Assembly (NCBI GenBank): GCA_032622095.1
Contig: CP136066.1
Location: forward strand, 144,305,559-144,369,558
From: Siphonodentalium dalli
Taxonomy: Eukaryota > Mollusca > Scaphopoda > Gadilida > Siphonodentaliidae
Direction of reading: 5' to 3'
DNA: 64,000 nucleotides
Shown here piece by piece: positions 48,641-60,607 of the stretch (its first letter is position 1; the number at the start of each line of letters is the position of its first letter). A model generated the notes under the pieces. The model had not been told where the DNA came from, did not search any database, and saw only the letters and a program-made list of their open reading frames with translations. The position numbers were made by a program, and so were the translations under genes.

Positions 48641-49030
48641 GTCCGTCCGACCCCATAACTCGAACAACTATGAACCGATTTCAATAATTTTGTGTATGCA
48701 ATCTCATTAGGACGGTCTCTCCGCATGATGCTAATTGCGGTTCGGTCCGACTTTTTTTTTTTCAAGTTACGCCTCTTTTTCGACTTATTTTGACTTAGAA
48801 AATTCTGTCCGACTTAATAACTTTAACAAATATGAACCGATTTCAACAATTTTTGGTATACATGCTTCTCACAATACCCTCTCTACATGATGCGGGTAGG
48901 GATTGGCTCAGACTGTTTTTCGTAATATTACACCTCATTTTCGACTTATTTTGACTTAGAAAATTCTGTCTGACTTAATAACTTTAACAAATATGAACCG
49001 ATTTGAATAATTTTTTCTGTACAAGCTTCT
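48641..49030 (+). repeat. ~161-bp tandem units after a (TCCG)n remnant
   Basis: GGTATGTCCGTCCGTCCGAC head, then ATATGAACCGATTTCAA-type words at about 48663, 48825 and 48986 (162 and 161 bp). Units contain CTTTTTCGACTTATTTTGAC and ACTTAGAAAATTCTG, a sister family to the GAGTTATGG class. Confidence 0.7.
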
Positions 49031-50059
49031 TGTGACACCATATCGATATTATTAGTCCGAATTTTTCTTTAAAGTTAAAAATCTTTTTGGTTGAGTTTAC
49101 GGATAATGCGGGTTGAATTTGCCACGGTGGGAGTATGCTAGCACTCGAGTGCACACCTCTTGTTAATTCAACATTTTTCTGCAGTCTCACTGGGCGGATT
49201 TCTATAATGTATGCTTGGTATAGCGCATTGCCATAAGACATAGTTTATAATTTGTCCATAGGGTCATGGTTGAGTTAACTTGAGGGGACACCACCGGGGG
49301 GGGGGGGGGGGGGTCAGACGATTAACATTGAGGGCTATGGGGTTTTCATCGATTTCATGTCGAGAACAGAAATCAATGGTTTTCTGTGTGTGAAAAAAAT
49401 CTATTGAGTACTATAGAGCATTTGGAAAAGGGCTATCTCAGTTTATCATATCGGGGGGGGGGGGGGTCCCAGACAGGAGCAACAAAAGGGGTAAGATAAC
49501 TCTAAGTCAAATAAGTCAACAACAATATTTCCCCCCAATCCAATAAGGCAGATGTTGTTATTATGTGGATTATTGCCATGAACCATAATTTCCAACTTGT
49601 TCATACTGTCATGGTTGATTGAATTTTAGGGAACACAGAGCGCTTAGAAGATCGCAATTGAATATTAATGATTTTAGCGTCCAAGTTACTTGTAAAACGT
49701 AATGTGTGAAATAATTCTATTGAGGGCAACTGACTATCTTGTATATGTACTGTAGTAATACGTTTGGAGTCATTGGAGTCAGAATCCTCATCATATTATG
49801 GCTGTATGAACATTATATGGATAATACTTTTGTTTGGTCTAAACTATTTTCTTGAGAGCTAAACTGACCACCAGGGTATGAACTGTGTTCATTTATCTCG
49901 GGTAACGGGTCCTAGGGTATTCCAATGTCAAAGTGACACTGATAGTGCAAAATTGGCACCAGGCCCCATACATGTTATTATGTACATTTGTATATACTAA
50001 TTTAGTATATAACAGTATACTCTATAATTCAACATAAAAACTCAAGATTATGAATCCGA
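49031..50059. other. No gene; G18 and G14 runs
   Basis: Poly-G at 49296-49313 and 49453-49466. 49560-49860 is paralogous to 51710-51778 joined to 52123-52370, and serves as the empty-site reference for the insertion between them. Confidence 0.55.
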
Positions 50060-50915
50060 TCATTGCGATTTACGATCGGCCTCTCGTTGATATGTGAGTT
50101 TATTGCCACGTGCGACAGCTGCTCACATAAAATCAGACCCGCCCAACTTTCTAACCAGAGTTTTATGCCACTTGTTTCTATTCATACCAATGTTATGTCC
50201 GTTAGCGCGATTACTCGAACAAACGTCAACCAACTTCATTCATATTTGGTATATCGATCTTTCACAACAATATCTTGATCGAGTTCTGAACCTATAGGTT
50301 TGTCCGATGTTTTAACATGAGCCCCTTAGTTTGTCTATTTAAGCAATTTTATGAAATTGTATGTCCGATAGCGTGATAACTTGAACACACGTTAACCAAT
50401 TTAATTCGTATTTGGTCTATGGTTTGTCTATTTAGTCAAAACTCGACTTCTCGTTTGGTGAATGACGGTTGGCCAGCGGGCTCCAGCAACCCTATGAAAC
50501 ATGACCGTTTATTGATGGATTCTGACAGTTTTAAGTCGTTTTTATGTTTACCCATACCATAGTATGGTAAACATAGTGTCGTTGTCCGGATTGACCACTC
50601 GTCGTTCGTCCGTCTGTCTGTCTGTCTGTCCGTCTGTCTGTCTGTCCGTAGACACTTTACGAGTAATGTGATAACTCAAACATTTTCTATCCAAATTTTG
50701 TATATGGGTTTCTCAGCCCATAATACAGATCGAGTTCGAATTTGGGTTATGGCCCTTTTTCAACTTAGAATTCACGCATTCTGCCATAACTCAAATTTTT
50801 TTTATCTGATTGGAACCAAATTTGGTATGTGAGTTTCACAGCCCACAATACAGATCGAGTCCGAATATGGGTTTGATCCGATAAATTTTAAAGGAGTTAT
50901 GACCATTTTTTCGAG
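50060..50915 (+). repeat. (TCCG)n-headed repeat and related units
   Basis: 50060-50440 has worn units after ACGATCGGCCTCTCGTT. 50535 restarts with TTTACCCATACCATAGTATGG, (TCTG/TCCG)n to ~50650, then two ~130-150-bp units with GAACCAAATTTGGTATGTGA and GGAGTTATGACC. Confidence 0.7.
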
Positions 50916-51766
50916 AAAAAAATTAAAAAAAAAATTAAATTTTTTTAGATTTAGCTCCTTGCTAAATTTAGCGTATACAAATATTAAATTTTGTTTGAAC
51001 TTTAATAACAATATAAAAAAAATTAACTCTTTCATTTATTTTAGTTTTATACAATTAATTAGGTGTGATATCCTGTTTTGAAAATATGAAGATTTTATTG
51101 CAATAGTTTCATGTAATATAATGATATCAATAAATTACCATGTGATCATCCAACATCCAGAGTATATGAGAGGATTTTTATAGATGTTGTCATTCCAAGT
51201 GAAATCTGTTATGAAATGAGTGATGACATGATACAGAGCTCTGGTGGGTCAAGCAATATAAACACCACTGGTGGCTGGCTGTTTGTTTATTCTAACTGTC
51301 AAATTGATTAATGGCAGCACAAGACTGGTGTTTTTCCTATTCTTGAAATTTCATTACAGGGTGAGATAAGGGCCCCCCTCACCTATATAAGTGTCTTCTA
51401 AATTCCATTAAAATTTGCTTCAAAAATAATTAACCCTTTCCAAGGTTTCCATAGACACATGCTATAATGTACATGGACTCTTCCTCATATCTCTTAATAT
51501 CTATTGGGTATCTTTGCACACTATTCACTTCTATCAATTTTGGTATTGACTGATTAATTGATTTTTGAAAAATATATTAACCCTTCAGACACGTGCTTTC
51601 AATTTGAAATTAAAACAACAGCTGATCGCCAATATGATTTATCTATGCAATGGGAAACAGGCAGATAAATATACATGACTATTGTAAGTGATGACTTGTT
51701 TTGAAAATCAATAGATGTTAGTATTTCCAGGAACCTTATTTTCCCATTTGTTCACATTTTCATGGT
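50916..51766. other. AT-rich, no gene seen
   Basis: Very A/T-rich at 50916-51070. 51540-51600 has TTTTGGTATTGACTGATTAA, kin to units near 13720 and 15120. Confidence 0.4.
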
Positions 51767-51778
51767 TGATTGAATTTT

Positions 51779-52110
51779 TGACTCCCGCCATGAAGAACTC
51801 ATGGCTGAGGCCACCAAACAGATTGCATTGTCACAAGAGGCGCGGAGGATATCAGCAATCAACGATCAGCGACATCAACGTTTCTTACAACAGCTCCAAC
51901 AGAAATCTCCTCCGTCACCACAATCATCAACAAAAAAGCCAAACCCAAAAAAGAAAAGGAAAAAGAAAAAATAATCACCATCACAAAATGCTTACCTTTT
52001 TCTTCTTCTTTTTTCCCCTCACCAATAAAGGCAACAACATGAGGGATTAAGGGGAGGACCATTCTGTCCTTCCGAAAATCCCGGGCTAGCCCCCCGAACC
52101 ACTCATTCTC
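51779..52110 (+). mobile_element. 332-bp insertion with 12-bp target duplication
   Basis: Flanked by TGATTGAATTTT at 51767-51778 and 52111-52122; the paralogous site at 49616-49632 has the word once. The insert opens mid-frame at its left junction, reads to a stop at 51972-51974, has AATAAA at 52024-52029, and ends ~80 bp later without a poly(A) tail or inverted ends. A 12-bp duplication and a 5'-truncated reading frame suggest target-primed retroposition of an mRNA or non-LTR element end. Confidence 0.8.
51780..51974 (+). pseudogene. C-terminal fragment of an unknown protein
   Basis: 64 codons with good coding character: an acidic/Gln-rich helix (EELMAEATKQIALSQEARR...QRFLQQLQQK), a Ser/Pro linker, then a poly-basic end KKPNPKKKRKKKK that could be a nuclear localisation signal. 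An internal ATG (51801) would give a 57-residue product. I do not recognise the family. Helix plus basic tail recalls DNA-binding or transposon accessory proteins, which is only an impression. There is no upstream exon: the frame hits a TGA just left of the junction. Treated as a truncated retrocopy. Confidence 0.55.
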
Positions 52111-52122
52111 TGATTGAATTTT

Positions 52123-52880
52123 AGGGGCCACAGAGCACTTAGAAGATTAACATTGAAGGTTGTGGCTTTTAGTGCCCAAGCTACTTGTAAAACATTGTAA
52201 TGTGTGAAACCATTCAAATGAGGGCTAACTTACTTTCTTTTATATGAACGATTTAGTGGTCATAGGGGCCAGCATCCCCATTATATTATGTCTGTATAAC
52301 ATTATATAGATAATACTTTTGAATTGTATAAACTACATATATTTTTGAAAACCATACACCCCTGTTATGAAACACTTAATCTTATTTAATACACAGGTCA
52401 GATCTGATCTTATATCTGTCCATGTTTGATAAACAAATAACTGGGGAGAATGGGGGAAGGGGGGGGGGGGGTAATTAAAGTACCATTTAAATACGAGATG
52501 GAATCCCCTACATATATGTCGTGCTAAGCAGTCTGGCTTGTCAACAATTATAATTTCTCTTTATAAGTGAATAATAAATTTTTAATATCTGGCATGTCAA
52601 AAGTGGCAAAGATAGGGATTTATCACTTTTGCTTCCAATGAGTTAACTTAAACTCCTAAACATGTCCTCCGAAATCACTAAACCATTGGATCTCACAGTG
52701 AGAGGTCCTTGTGTGAATAGGGACAGAGTTATGAGATTTAAAACTACTCCTCCCCAACCCAAATACTTTATTCTTTCTTAAGACAAATTATTTGAGCTTT
52801 TGATTTCAAGTTGGGTACTGATATATGGATTAATTCCTGTGATCATATCTTTGACAAATTATCAGTTATGGCTAGTCGCT
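52123..52880. other. No gene; paralogue of 49630-49860 then AT-rich
   Basis: 52123-52370 continues the paralogy with 49630-49860. A G13 run lies at 52459-52471. Nothing coding. Confidence 0.45.
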
Positions 52881-53060
52881 ATTGCCAAGGTATGGGTTAA
52901 ACATCTCGTTATGGTTTGGCGAGGGACGGTTGGTGGGCGGTCTCTCTCTGTCTCTCTCCCCCCCCCCCCCACACACACACACTCTCTCTCTCTATCTCTC
53001 TCTCCATCTCTCTATCTCTCTCTATCTCCTCTCCCCTCTCTCTCTTCCCGAGATTAGATT
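52881..53060. repeat. GGTATGGGTTAAACATC head and (TC)n/(AC)n tract
   Basis: GCCAAGGTATGGGTTAAACA joins directly to GTTATGGTTTGGCGAGGGAC (two heads seen separately elsewhere), then a 100-bp (TC)n tract with C14 and (AC)n. Confidence 0.75.
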
Positions 53061-53560
53061 TAAAAACATGACCACAGCAGCCATCTTGAATTGGAGAATT
53101 GTTTTTGAAACTTTACAGGCTTGTTTAGAATCATCTAAAGATGGGAACTATCAGAGTTGAACGATTTTCAATAAACATGGCCGCAGGTAGTCATCTTGGA
53201 TTTATATATTTTTATGACTAAATCCTTTAGCACACCCTACATATCATATCCCTCATCCGATCATAACCAAACATCATATGGATCCTCGGGCTGACCTGTG
53301 GATGGGTGCTTACCATTTTTTAACTAATTCTGTTAAAAAAAAACATGGCTGCCAGCGGTCATCTTGGATTTTACTCTTTGTATGACTAACTCCGTGAGCA
53401 CACCTCACTGGTCACATTTTCATCTAATTGTCACCAAACTTCATATGGATCGCCGGAGTCACCTCTAGTGAGCCTCCCTTTTCCCCCGAAATTCGAGCTA
53501 TCGAATCTGAACGATTTTCGATGAAAAACGTGGCCGGTTTTTCCTTAGTTATGGCCCTTA
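53061..53560 (-). repeat. Inverted copies of the left-edge repeat family
   Basis: AACATGGCTGCCAGCGGTCATC and CTTTGTATGACTAACTCC are the reverse complements of words in the 1-1130 array (GGCAGCCATG, TTAGTCATGCAAAGAG). Spacing is again ~160 bp. Confidence 0.65.
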
Positions 53561-55039
53561 GTTCTGAGTTATGGTTCTTTTAATAGCTCGTCCATTTTAG
53601 TCATTCTCGGTCAGGCAGATGCACTTTTATTGGCAAAAAAAATAAATACTCGACCAAGCCATCCTTTATACTCATCCCTTTAGCGGAGCAGATTAAGTCA
53701 AATTTTCAAGGCAATTGTTCAAATTGTGACTAAAGCATGAAACCTTTCACTTATGTACATATTCACATACTTATTGCTATTAGATAGGGAGCCACGCTGA
53801 AGTTTTACTTTAACCCCTCTTTTAAGGGGTTTTCCGAATTTAAAGAGCGTTTCTGCTTACGGCAATTTATTAAATCTCGCAATTAATCTTACCATGAAAT
53901 ATGCGACTTCAAATTCGGCATATACAGTAAGTACGACTCGGAGAGATATAATGCCACATTTTTAGGGTAAAGTTGGAACTCCCAACAAGATGGCCGTCAA
54001 AATGGTAGCCATAAGTGGACAATTTGATATTTTTTCACAAATATCTTCTAGATCAGTTTCTGCTGTATGGAACTGGTTCAGAATTGTGACCTTATATTTT
54101 TATTATTCATATTAACTGATCATTGGAGCAATGAATATGAGGTCCTAGTCCCTTCCGATACCTCAAAAATTATATTTTACAGAACTCGGTATGAAATTTC
54201 ATTAAAAGTCACCGGTAGGATTCTAGTCATATTTTAACAAGAAATGGACATAATTGTGCAAACTAAGTAAGGCATACCATGACTTATGAATATTTCAACT
54301 CAATGGAACCAAAATTGTCACTTGTTCTCAAAATGGCTGCCAAAATGGCGACCAAAACCTGGGAAATTGTAGATATTGGCCCAGCATGCCATGAATCGCT
54401 TACAATTTGTGGTCGATGAATAAAATTGGCTATTCTGTCTTATATACTTTAAATTCTAACATTTCTGATGCACATTGGTTAAGTGTTGCTAATGTAACCA
54501 CTGACATACCAGAATAACTGGATTTTTCTATCACAAATTTGACATCAGAATTGGAAAAAAATTACTTTTCAGGTTTAGGCCATTTATTCAAGTAAATGGA
54601 ACTATCTTTGGTATCAAAGATGTATATTGTTTTGATCTGTATTAAATGCGTCACACGGATGTGTTTTTAGACAAAATTACTCAAGATGGCTTCCAAAATG
54701 GCAACCAATTTGGCAAAAAAATGAGTAGATTTTTTTGGACATATATCCCGAACACTATTCTCTGTTCACAAGAGTTAGCAAATTATAACTCACTTGGTTA
54801 TTACCATCTTATGCTTAATCCAATGACTACTACATGTTTCATTATCGTTGTCCCTGTACCTTCTGGGGCATGACAAATTCCTTTTAAATGATGAACTGTA
54901 GTATGGAATTTTGCCAAAACTGTCTTCTTGACTCTGGCCATATTTTTGAATGGAAATGGGCAGAACGTCTAAATGGAACTGAGTGAAACCATATTATGCG
55001 GCTGCCCTCGAGTTCTACAGGGAGCTATTGTATGACAAT

Positions 55040-55320
55040 GAATGTGCGAAGGAGTGGCTATATGGTGATGGGGTGGTTTGTCTATGGTGAGATGTATAGG
55101 TATACAAGGGGTGACTATTGTCATGTGTGAGGTGAATATATATACAAGGATTGTTTGTATGGTTAATGCAGTGGTGTATGTGTGTAATCATAGTAGCTGT
55201 ATGTTCACATGTGTGTTGTTTATGTATATATAGAGTGATCGTATTTTCATGTGTGGGATATACATACGTATACCTTGGGTGACTATGTCATGGATGGGTG
55301 TATATGTATACAGTCCGGCC
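55040..55320 (+). repeat. 41-42-bp satellite, block 1
   Basis: About six to seven worn units of the pattern GTGACTAT-TGGTCATG-GTGAGGTGTAT-TGTATAC. Same strand as blocks 2 and 4. Confidence 0.75.
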
Positions 55321-56480
55321 GCCAAACCCCGGAAATTCACGAATGCGTGTTTTCGAATATAAAGTTTTTTTCTCTGCGGATTTTGTAAATTCAGGTATCC
55401 GACATCAAGATTTTATCGGCTGGCCATCTGTCAGCCTTGAGCAATTTTATTTATAGCGCCCTAAAAAGTATACCACCCCCAATTTGTTCCCAGACGTAAA
55501 ACCACAGTTACTTGGAATTTGTTGCAAATTCACATGACTAATCTAGTAAAATGTATACAAATGTATATATTTTCATGAAGCTAAGACATAATGACACTAT
55601 TTTGGGCCAAAATTGAAACTCACCTTCCAAGATGGCCACCAAAATGACCGCCGGAAGTTAAAATATGACATTTTTTCACAAATATCTTCTAGATCAGTTC
55701 ATGCTGTTTGGAACTGGTTGAGTAATATGACTCTATTTTGTATATTAACTGATCATTGGAGAAATTAAATATGCAATTATTGGGGTCCTACCCGCTTGTG
55801 ATCACTCAAAAATTCGATTTTACAGAACGCGGTATTAAATTTCACCAAAAATCACAACAGGGATTCTAGTCATATTTCAACAAGAAATGAACAGCAGGTT
55901 GCAATTAAGTGAGGCATACCATTACCTATGAATATTCCAACTCACTGGAACCAAAATTTTAAGTCCGGCCGCCAGGTCACGGATGCGTGTTTTGGCGTAT
56001 ACAGTTTTTTTCTCTGTGGATTCTGGTAGAGTGGGACACACTTGTGAAGAATTAATCGGCTGGCCATTTGTCAGCCTCGAGCAATTTGAGAAATTTGGGT
56101 TAAAAAAAGATGGCCGCCAAAATGGCCGCCGTGAATGTAGAGATGACGGTATAATCCATGTTTAACCGCCAAACAAATGATTTTTCAAATATTTCGAACC
56201 AATGGGGTAATGCACGGAAAGTATCTTTAATTTCAAGTACCAACGAAAAAAAAATTGAATCCAAAATGGCAGCCAAAATGTCGACAAAATGGGCGAAAAA
56301 GTCGTTTTGAGATCATACTTAACACAACACTCAAACAGGAGCTAACTTTTGACAGAAATATGTAGCATTACATTGATATCTTTCGTTTTCCGAAGACAAG
56401 AAGTAGTACTGCAGTATTGCTACACATTGCAGGCAGAGTTGTAGAAGAAATGTACATGAATAAGTAGCCCAATTGCTGAA
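55321..56480. other. Interior of foldback complex, no gene
   Basis: Two copies of the GTCCGGCCGCC...GCGTGTTTT...CTCTG.GGATT...ATCGGCTGGCCAT block (55315 and 55962) with ~500 bp between that is mirrored at 59860-60470. Contains AAGATGGCCGCCAAAATGGC words at 56108. Confidence 0.6.
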
Positions 56481-56483
56481 ACC

Positions 56484-56882
56484 CTATACTGAACTACGTG
56501 GTGTGTCTGCGTCTGCTTCGTTCAACTGACCTGCTCTGCCATCTGTCCCCGAATGCGTCTGTTCATTACAACACTCAATTGTTGCATTATAAGCACAAAA
56601 GATTGTGCATGCCAATCGAGATCTACACCCGCACCTGTAAGTTTTGCAAGGCTGTATACTCGAACAGGAACACCGAACCATGCGCAAAACCGTGTCGGGG
56701 GCAACCATTACACCAGTTGGATGAGTCACGGGTAATAATATTTTTGAAATTTCATCCTTGATAAAAACAAAATTTGTAGCATCCAATTGTGGGGGGACGA
56801 GGTCTAAAGCGTGTTTCCAAATGCATACTTGGAAATGTTCGCGTTTGATGTTCTCTGTGAATGCTTCGGTGGTTGGAGGTAG
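56484..56882 (-). pseudogene. CXC-type Cys-rich transposon protein, C-terminal fossil
   Basis: One open minus-strand frame of ~132 codons. It starts (56882) at LPPTTEAFTENIKREHFQ, passes VCIWKHALDLVPPQL, then ILLPVTHPTG, and ends in a Cys-rich block VRCSC...CKTYRCGCRSRLACTIFC...CC before a stop at 56484-56486. The Leu-Pro-Pro-Thr helix followed by a C-x-C/C-x-C block is the layout I know from C-termini of mobile-element proteins in invertebrates with a Tesmin/TSO1-like CXC motif, which binds zinc and DNA. It is truncated at its N-side by satellite sequence. There is no internal stop, so decay may be recent or the frame may simply have survived. Not an intact gene. Confidence 0.6.
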
Positions 56883-56884
56883 GC

Positions 56885-57405
56885 TACACAGACTAGGAAC
56901 ATGGGTGGCGTGTATGAGTATACAGTGAGTCGCTGAATTTTCCTGTGTGAGGTGTATAATTATGCAAGTATGGAATTTATGAGTGGTCGTGTGTGCGGGT
57001 ATTGGTATATCTGGAAGGGCTCACCATTGTTGAGGTGTATATGTATACCTGGATTGACTCTATGGTCATGTATATGGCGAATAGGTATACATGTAGTGGT
57101 TGTATGGTCCATGGTGAGGTGAATAGGTATACAATGAGTGACTGTATGATCGTGAATGTGGTGAATATGTATACATACCGTGACTATATGGTAATGTGTC
57201 AGGTGTAGGAGTATACCTGGTGTTCATGCATTTTGACTCGTGGCTGTATCGTCATTTGTGGTATGTACGGGTATAACCAAGTATGGCTGTTATGGTCAGG
57301 TGTACGTGTATAAAGTGAGTGACTATTGTCATTTGTGTGGTGTTTATGTACATATGGAGTGACTGAGGTAATGGGTGGGTTGTACATGTGTACCTTGGGT
57401 GGCTA
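56885..57405 (+). repeat. 41-42-bp satellite, block 2
   Basis: About 12 units, plus orientation, followed by a non-satellite 57410-57495 block (CACAATAACTCAAGAATATG...GTCAGAGAGTT) that recurs after block 4 at 61750-61825. Confidence 0.75.
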
Positions 57406-57495
57406 TCGCACAATAACTCAAGAATATGTTAATCAATAGAGAGGTCATGTCAGAGAGTTATCCATCTTGGTGGTGTTTATGTACATAGGGGAAAC

Positions 57496-59145
57496 GTTAA
57501 ACGTGGAAAGCGATAGCCACCCGTTATCACACAGTCATTCCATATATACATAAACACCACATACATAACAATATAGTGACCCACTGTATACACGTACACC
57601 TGACCCATGACCACGGATGACCATACAGCCATGAGTCTCAATGCAGGCACAACGGGTATACTCATAAACATGACCCATAACCATATAGTCACTCCTTGTA
57701 TACCCATTCACCTCACCTTGGCCATACGGCCACCCCCTGTATACCTATTATCCACACACATGGTCAAATGAACATTCAATATATACATCAACACCACAGC
57801 AATGACCATAGAGTCACTCCGTGTATACATATGCACATCGCCAATGGCCATATAGTCACTCGCTTCATACATATACCCTCACCCATGGCACCTGATATAC
57901 TCCTTCACCTGAATGGCCATATAGTCTCCCCGTCATCCTTGTATACATATTCACCTCACCATTGGCCATGTCACTCATTGTATCCCTATTTGTCACACCA
58001 TAGCCGAATAGCCACTCAAGATATACTAATACACACCAGCCACGTCAGTATAGTCACTCCATGTGTGCATATGCACATCACCCATGGCCATATAGCCACT
58101 CGCTATATACACATACACCTCGCCCATGACACGTGTGTATACCCGCATAACCTACACATGACCACACCGCCACGAGTCGCCAAGCAGGAACACCAGGTAT
58201 ACTCATACACCTGGCACATGACCATTTAGTCACTCCCTGTATATATATTCATTACATTTATGATCATACAGTCACTCCTTGTATACCTATATACTCATCT
58301 CACCATTTACAAATACAGTCACTACCTGTATACATATTCCACACACAGTCATATAACCACTCGATATATACATATGAAGTCACTCCAGGTATACATATAC
58401 ACCTCACCACTGGCCATTCAGCCCTTCCAGATATACAAAAAACCCGCACACACGACCACTCATACCATCCATACTTGCATATACACATCGCACATGACAA
58501 TTCAGCAACGCAGTGTATAATCATACACGCCATCCATGATCATACAGCTAATCCCTATACACCCACCAATGATAATACATCCACGAGATATATACATATA
58601 CATCCCATCCGTTACCACAAGGACACTCCCTATACACCCACACGATAATGTCCACCCAGCTTACTCCAGGTGTGCATATACACTTCAATCATGACAGTAC
58701 AGTCATTCCATGTATACCATACACATTACCCGTAACCATAAAATCACTCACTATTTATCCACACACCCCATCCATGATCATACATACAACACATGTACAT
58801 CCCACCCATGACCTTACAGTCACTCCATATATACATAATCCATACATAGATGACCATGTATCTATATCCATACACCATATCAATGTCCATACAGGCACAC
58901 CGGGTGCACCCGTACATGGTACACACAACCATACACCATGCAGTCACTCCGTGCATACCGATTCACCCCACACCTGACCATGACCTCTCCCTGTACACCT
59001 ATACATATTACTATGGACCTCACACTCATAACCATATAGTCACTCATTGTATACATATTCACATCATTCATGACATACACTAACTCCATGTATACATATT
59101 CACCTCACCTATGACCATAGAGTAACTCCATGGCTACCATCTTGG
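57496..59145 (-). repeat. 41-42-bp satellite, block 3 (inverted)
   Basis: About 39 units in the opposite orientation to the other blocks (CATGACCATA.AGTCACTCC.TGTATACAT). As the period is close to 42 = 14 codons, long open stretches with His/Ile/Pro/Thr-rich peptide repeats (for example 57696-58229) arise without coding meaning. Confidence 0.85.
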
Positions 59146-59159
59146 GATCCACCCTGTAC

Positions 59160-60600
59160 CCAGTTGATATTGGTTTATCATAATGGATCAGAAGAGCAAC
59201 ATATTATGGTTCATCTCAGTTCCGTCTCAAAGTTCTGCCCATTTCCTTTCAATAATATGGTCATAATCACAAAAGAGGTTCTCCGCAAAATTCCATACTT
59301 TAAAATGAATTTGTCATGCCCCATACGGAACTGGGACAACCATAATAGAACATTTAGTTGTCAGTTAATTAACTAACACGTATAATAACCAAGTGAGTCA
59401 CAATTGCTACATTTTCTGATAACGCAGAGAATAATGTTATATATATAATGTTATAATGATATATGTAAAAAAATAACTTATTACCAATTTGGTTGCCATT
59501 TTGGAAGCCATCTTGAGCAATTTGGTCTATAAACACCGTAGTGTGACACATTTAAGATAGACCAATACAATAAACACCTTTCAATCCAAAGATAGTTACA
59601 TTTTACTAGAAAAAATGGTCCAAACCTGCCGATATTTATGTCAAGTTTTTGAGAGAAAAGTTCAATATTTTTGGTGATGTCAGTGGTGACAACAGTAACA
59701 CTTAACTATGGTGCAGCAGACATATTAGTATTCAATGTATAGAAGGCATAATAGCCAATTTTGTACATCAACCACAACTTGTACGCGATTGCAGGACACC
59801 CTAGGACAATATTTACCATTTTCCATATTTTGGCGGCCATTTTGGCAGCCATTTTGAGCCAAAGTAAGAATTTTGGTTCCAGTGAGTTGGAATATTCACA
59901 GGTAATGGTATGCCTCACTTATATATGTAAAAAAATAACTTATTACCAATTTGGTTGCCATTTTGGAAGCCATCTTGAGCAATTTGGTCTATAAACACCG
60001 TAGTGTGACACATTTAAGATAGACCAATACAATAAACATGACTAGAATCCCAGTTGTGATTTTTTTGTGAAATTTTATACCGCGTTCTGTAAAATCGAAT
60101 TTTTGAGGGATCACAAGCGGGTAGGACCCCAAATAATTGCATATTTAATTGCTCCAATGATCAGTTAATATACAAAATACAAATAAAGTCATATTACTCA
60201 ACCAGTTCCAAACAGCATGAACTGATCTAGAAGATATTTGCGAAAACAATGTCATATTTTCAACTTCCGGCGGCCATTTTGGTGGCATCTTGGATGGTGA
60301 GTTTAAATTTTGGCCCAAAATAGTGTCATATGTCCTAGCTTCATGAAAATATATACATTTGTATACATTTTACTAGATTAGTCATGTGAATTTGCAACAA
60401 ATTCCAAGTAACTGTGGTTTTACGTCTGAGAACAAATTTGGGGGGGGGGGAGGGTATGCTTTTTAGGGTGCTATAAAAAAAATTGCTCAAGGCTGACAGA
60501 TGGCCAGCCGATAAAATCTTGATGTCGGATACCTGAATTTACAAAATCCGCAGAGAAAAAAACTTTATACGCCAAAACACGCATCCGTGACCTGGCGGCC
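59160..60600 (-). repeat. Inverse copy of flanks around 54800-55980
   Basis: 59205-59400 is the inverse of ~54790-54960 (GTTCTGCCCATTTCC, GGAATTTGTCATGCC-like words). 59500-59930 is the inverse of ~54300-54700, and 60050-60600 the inverse of ~55315-55870. A ~100-bp stretch (TATGTAAAAAAATAACTTAT...AGACCAATACAATAAACA) occurs twice, at 59461 and 59924. Confidence 0.7.
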
Positions 60601-60607
60601 GGACTGG

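Noticed and set aside
57696-58229. 177-codon open frame with His/Ile/Pro/Thr repeats
   Set aside because: Created by a ~42-bp satellite (14 codons) that stays open in several frames on both strands; no start context, no family.
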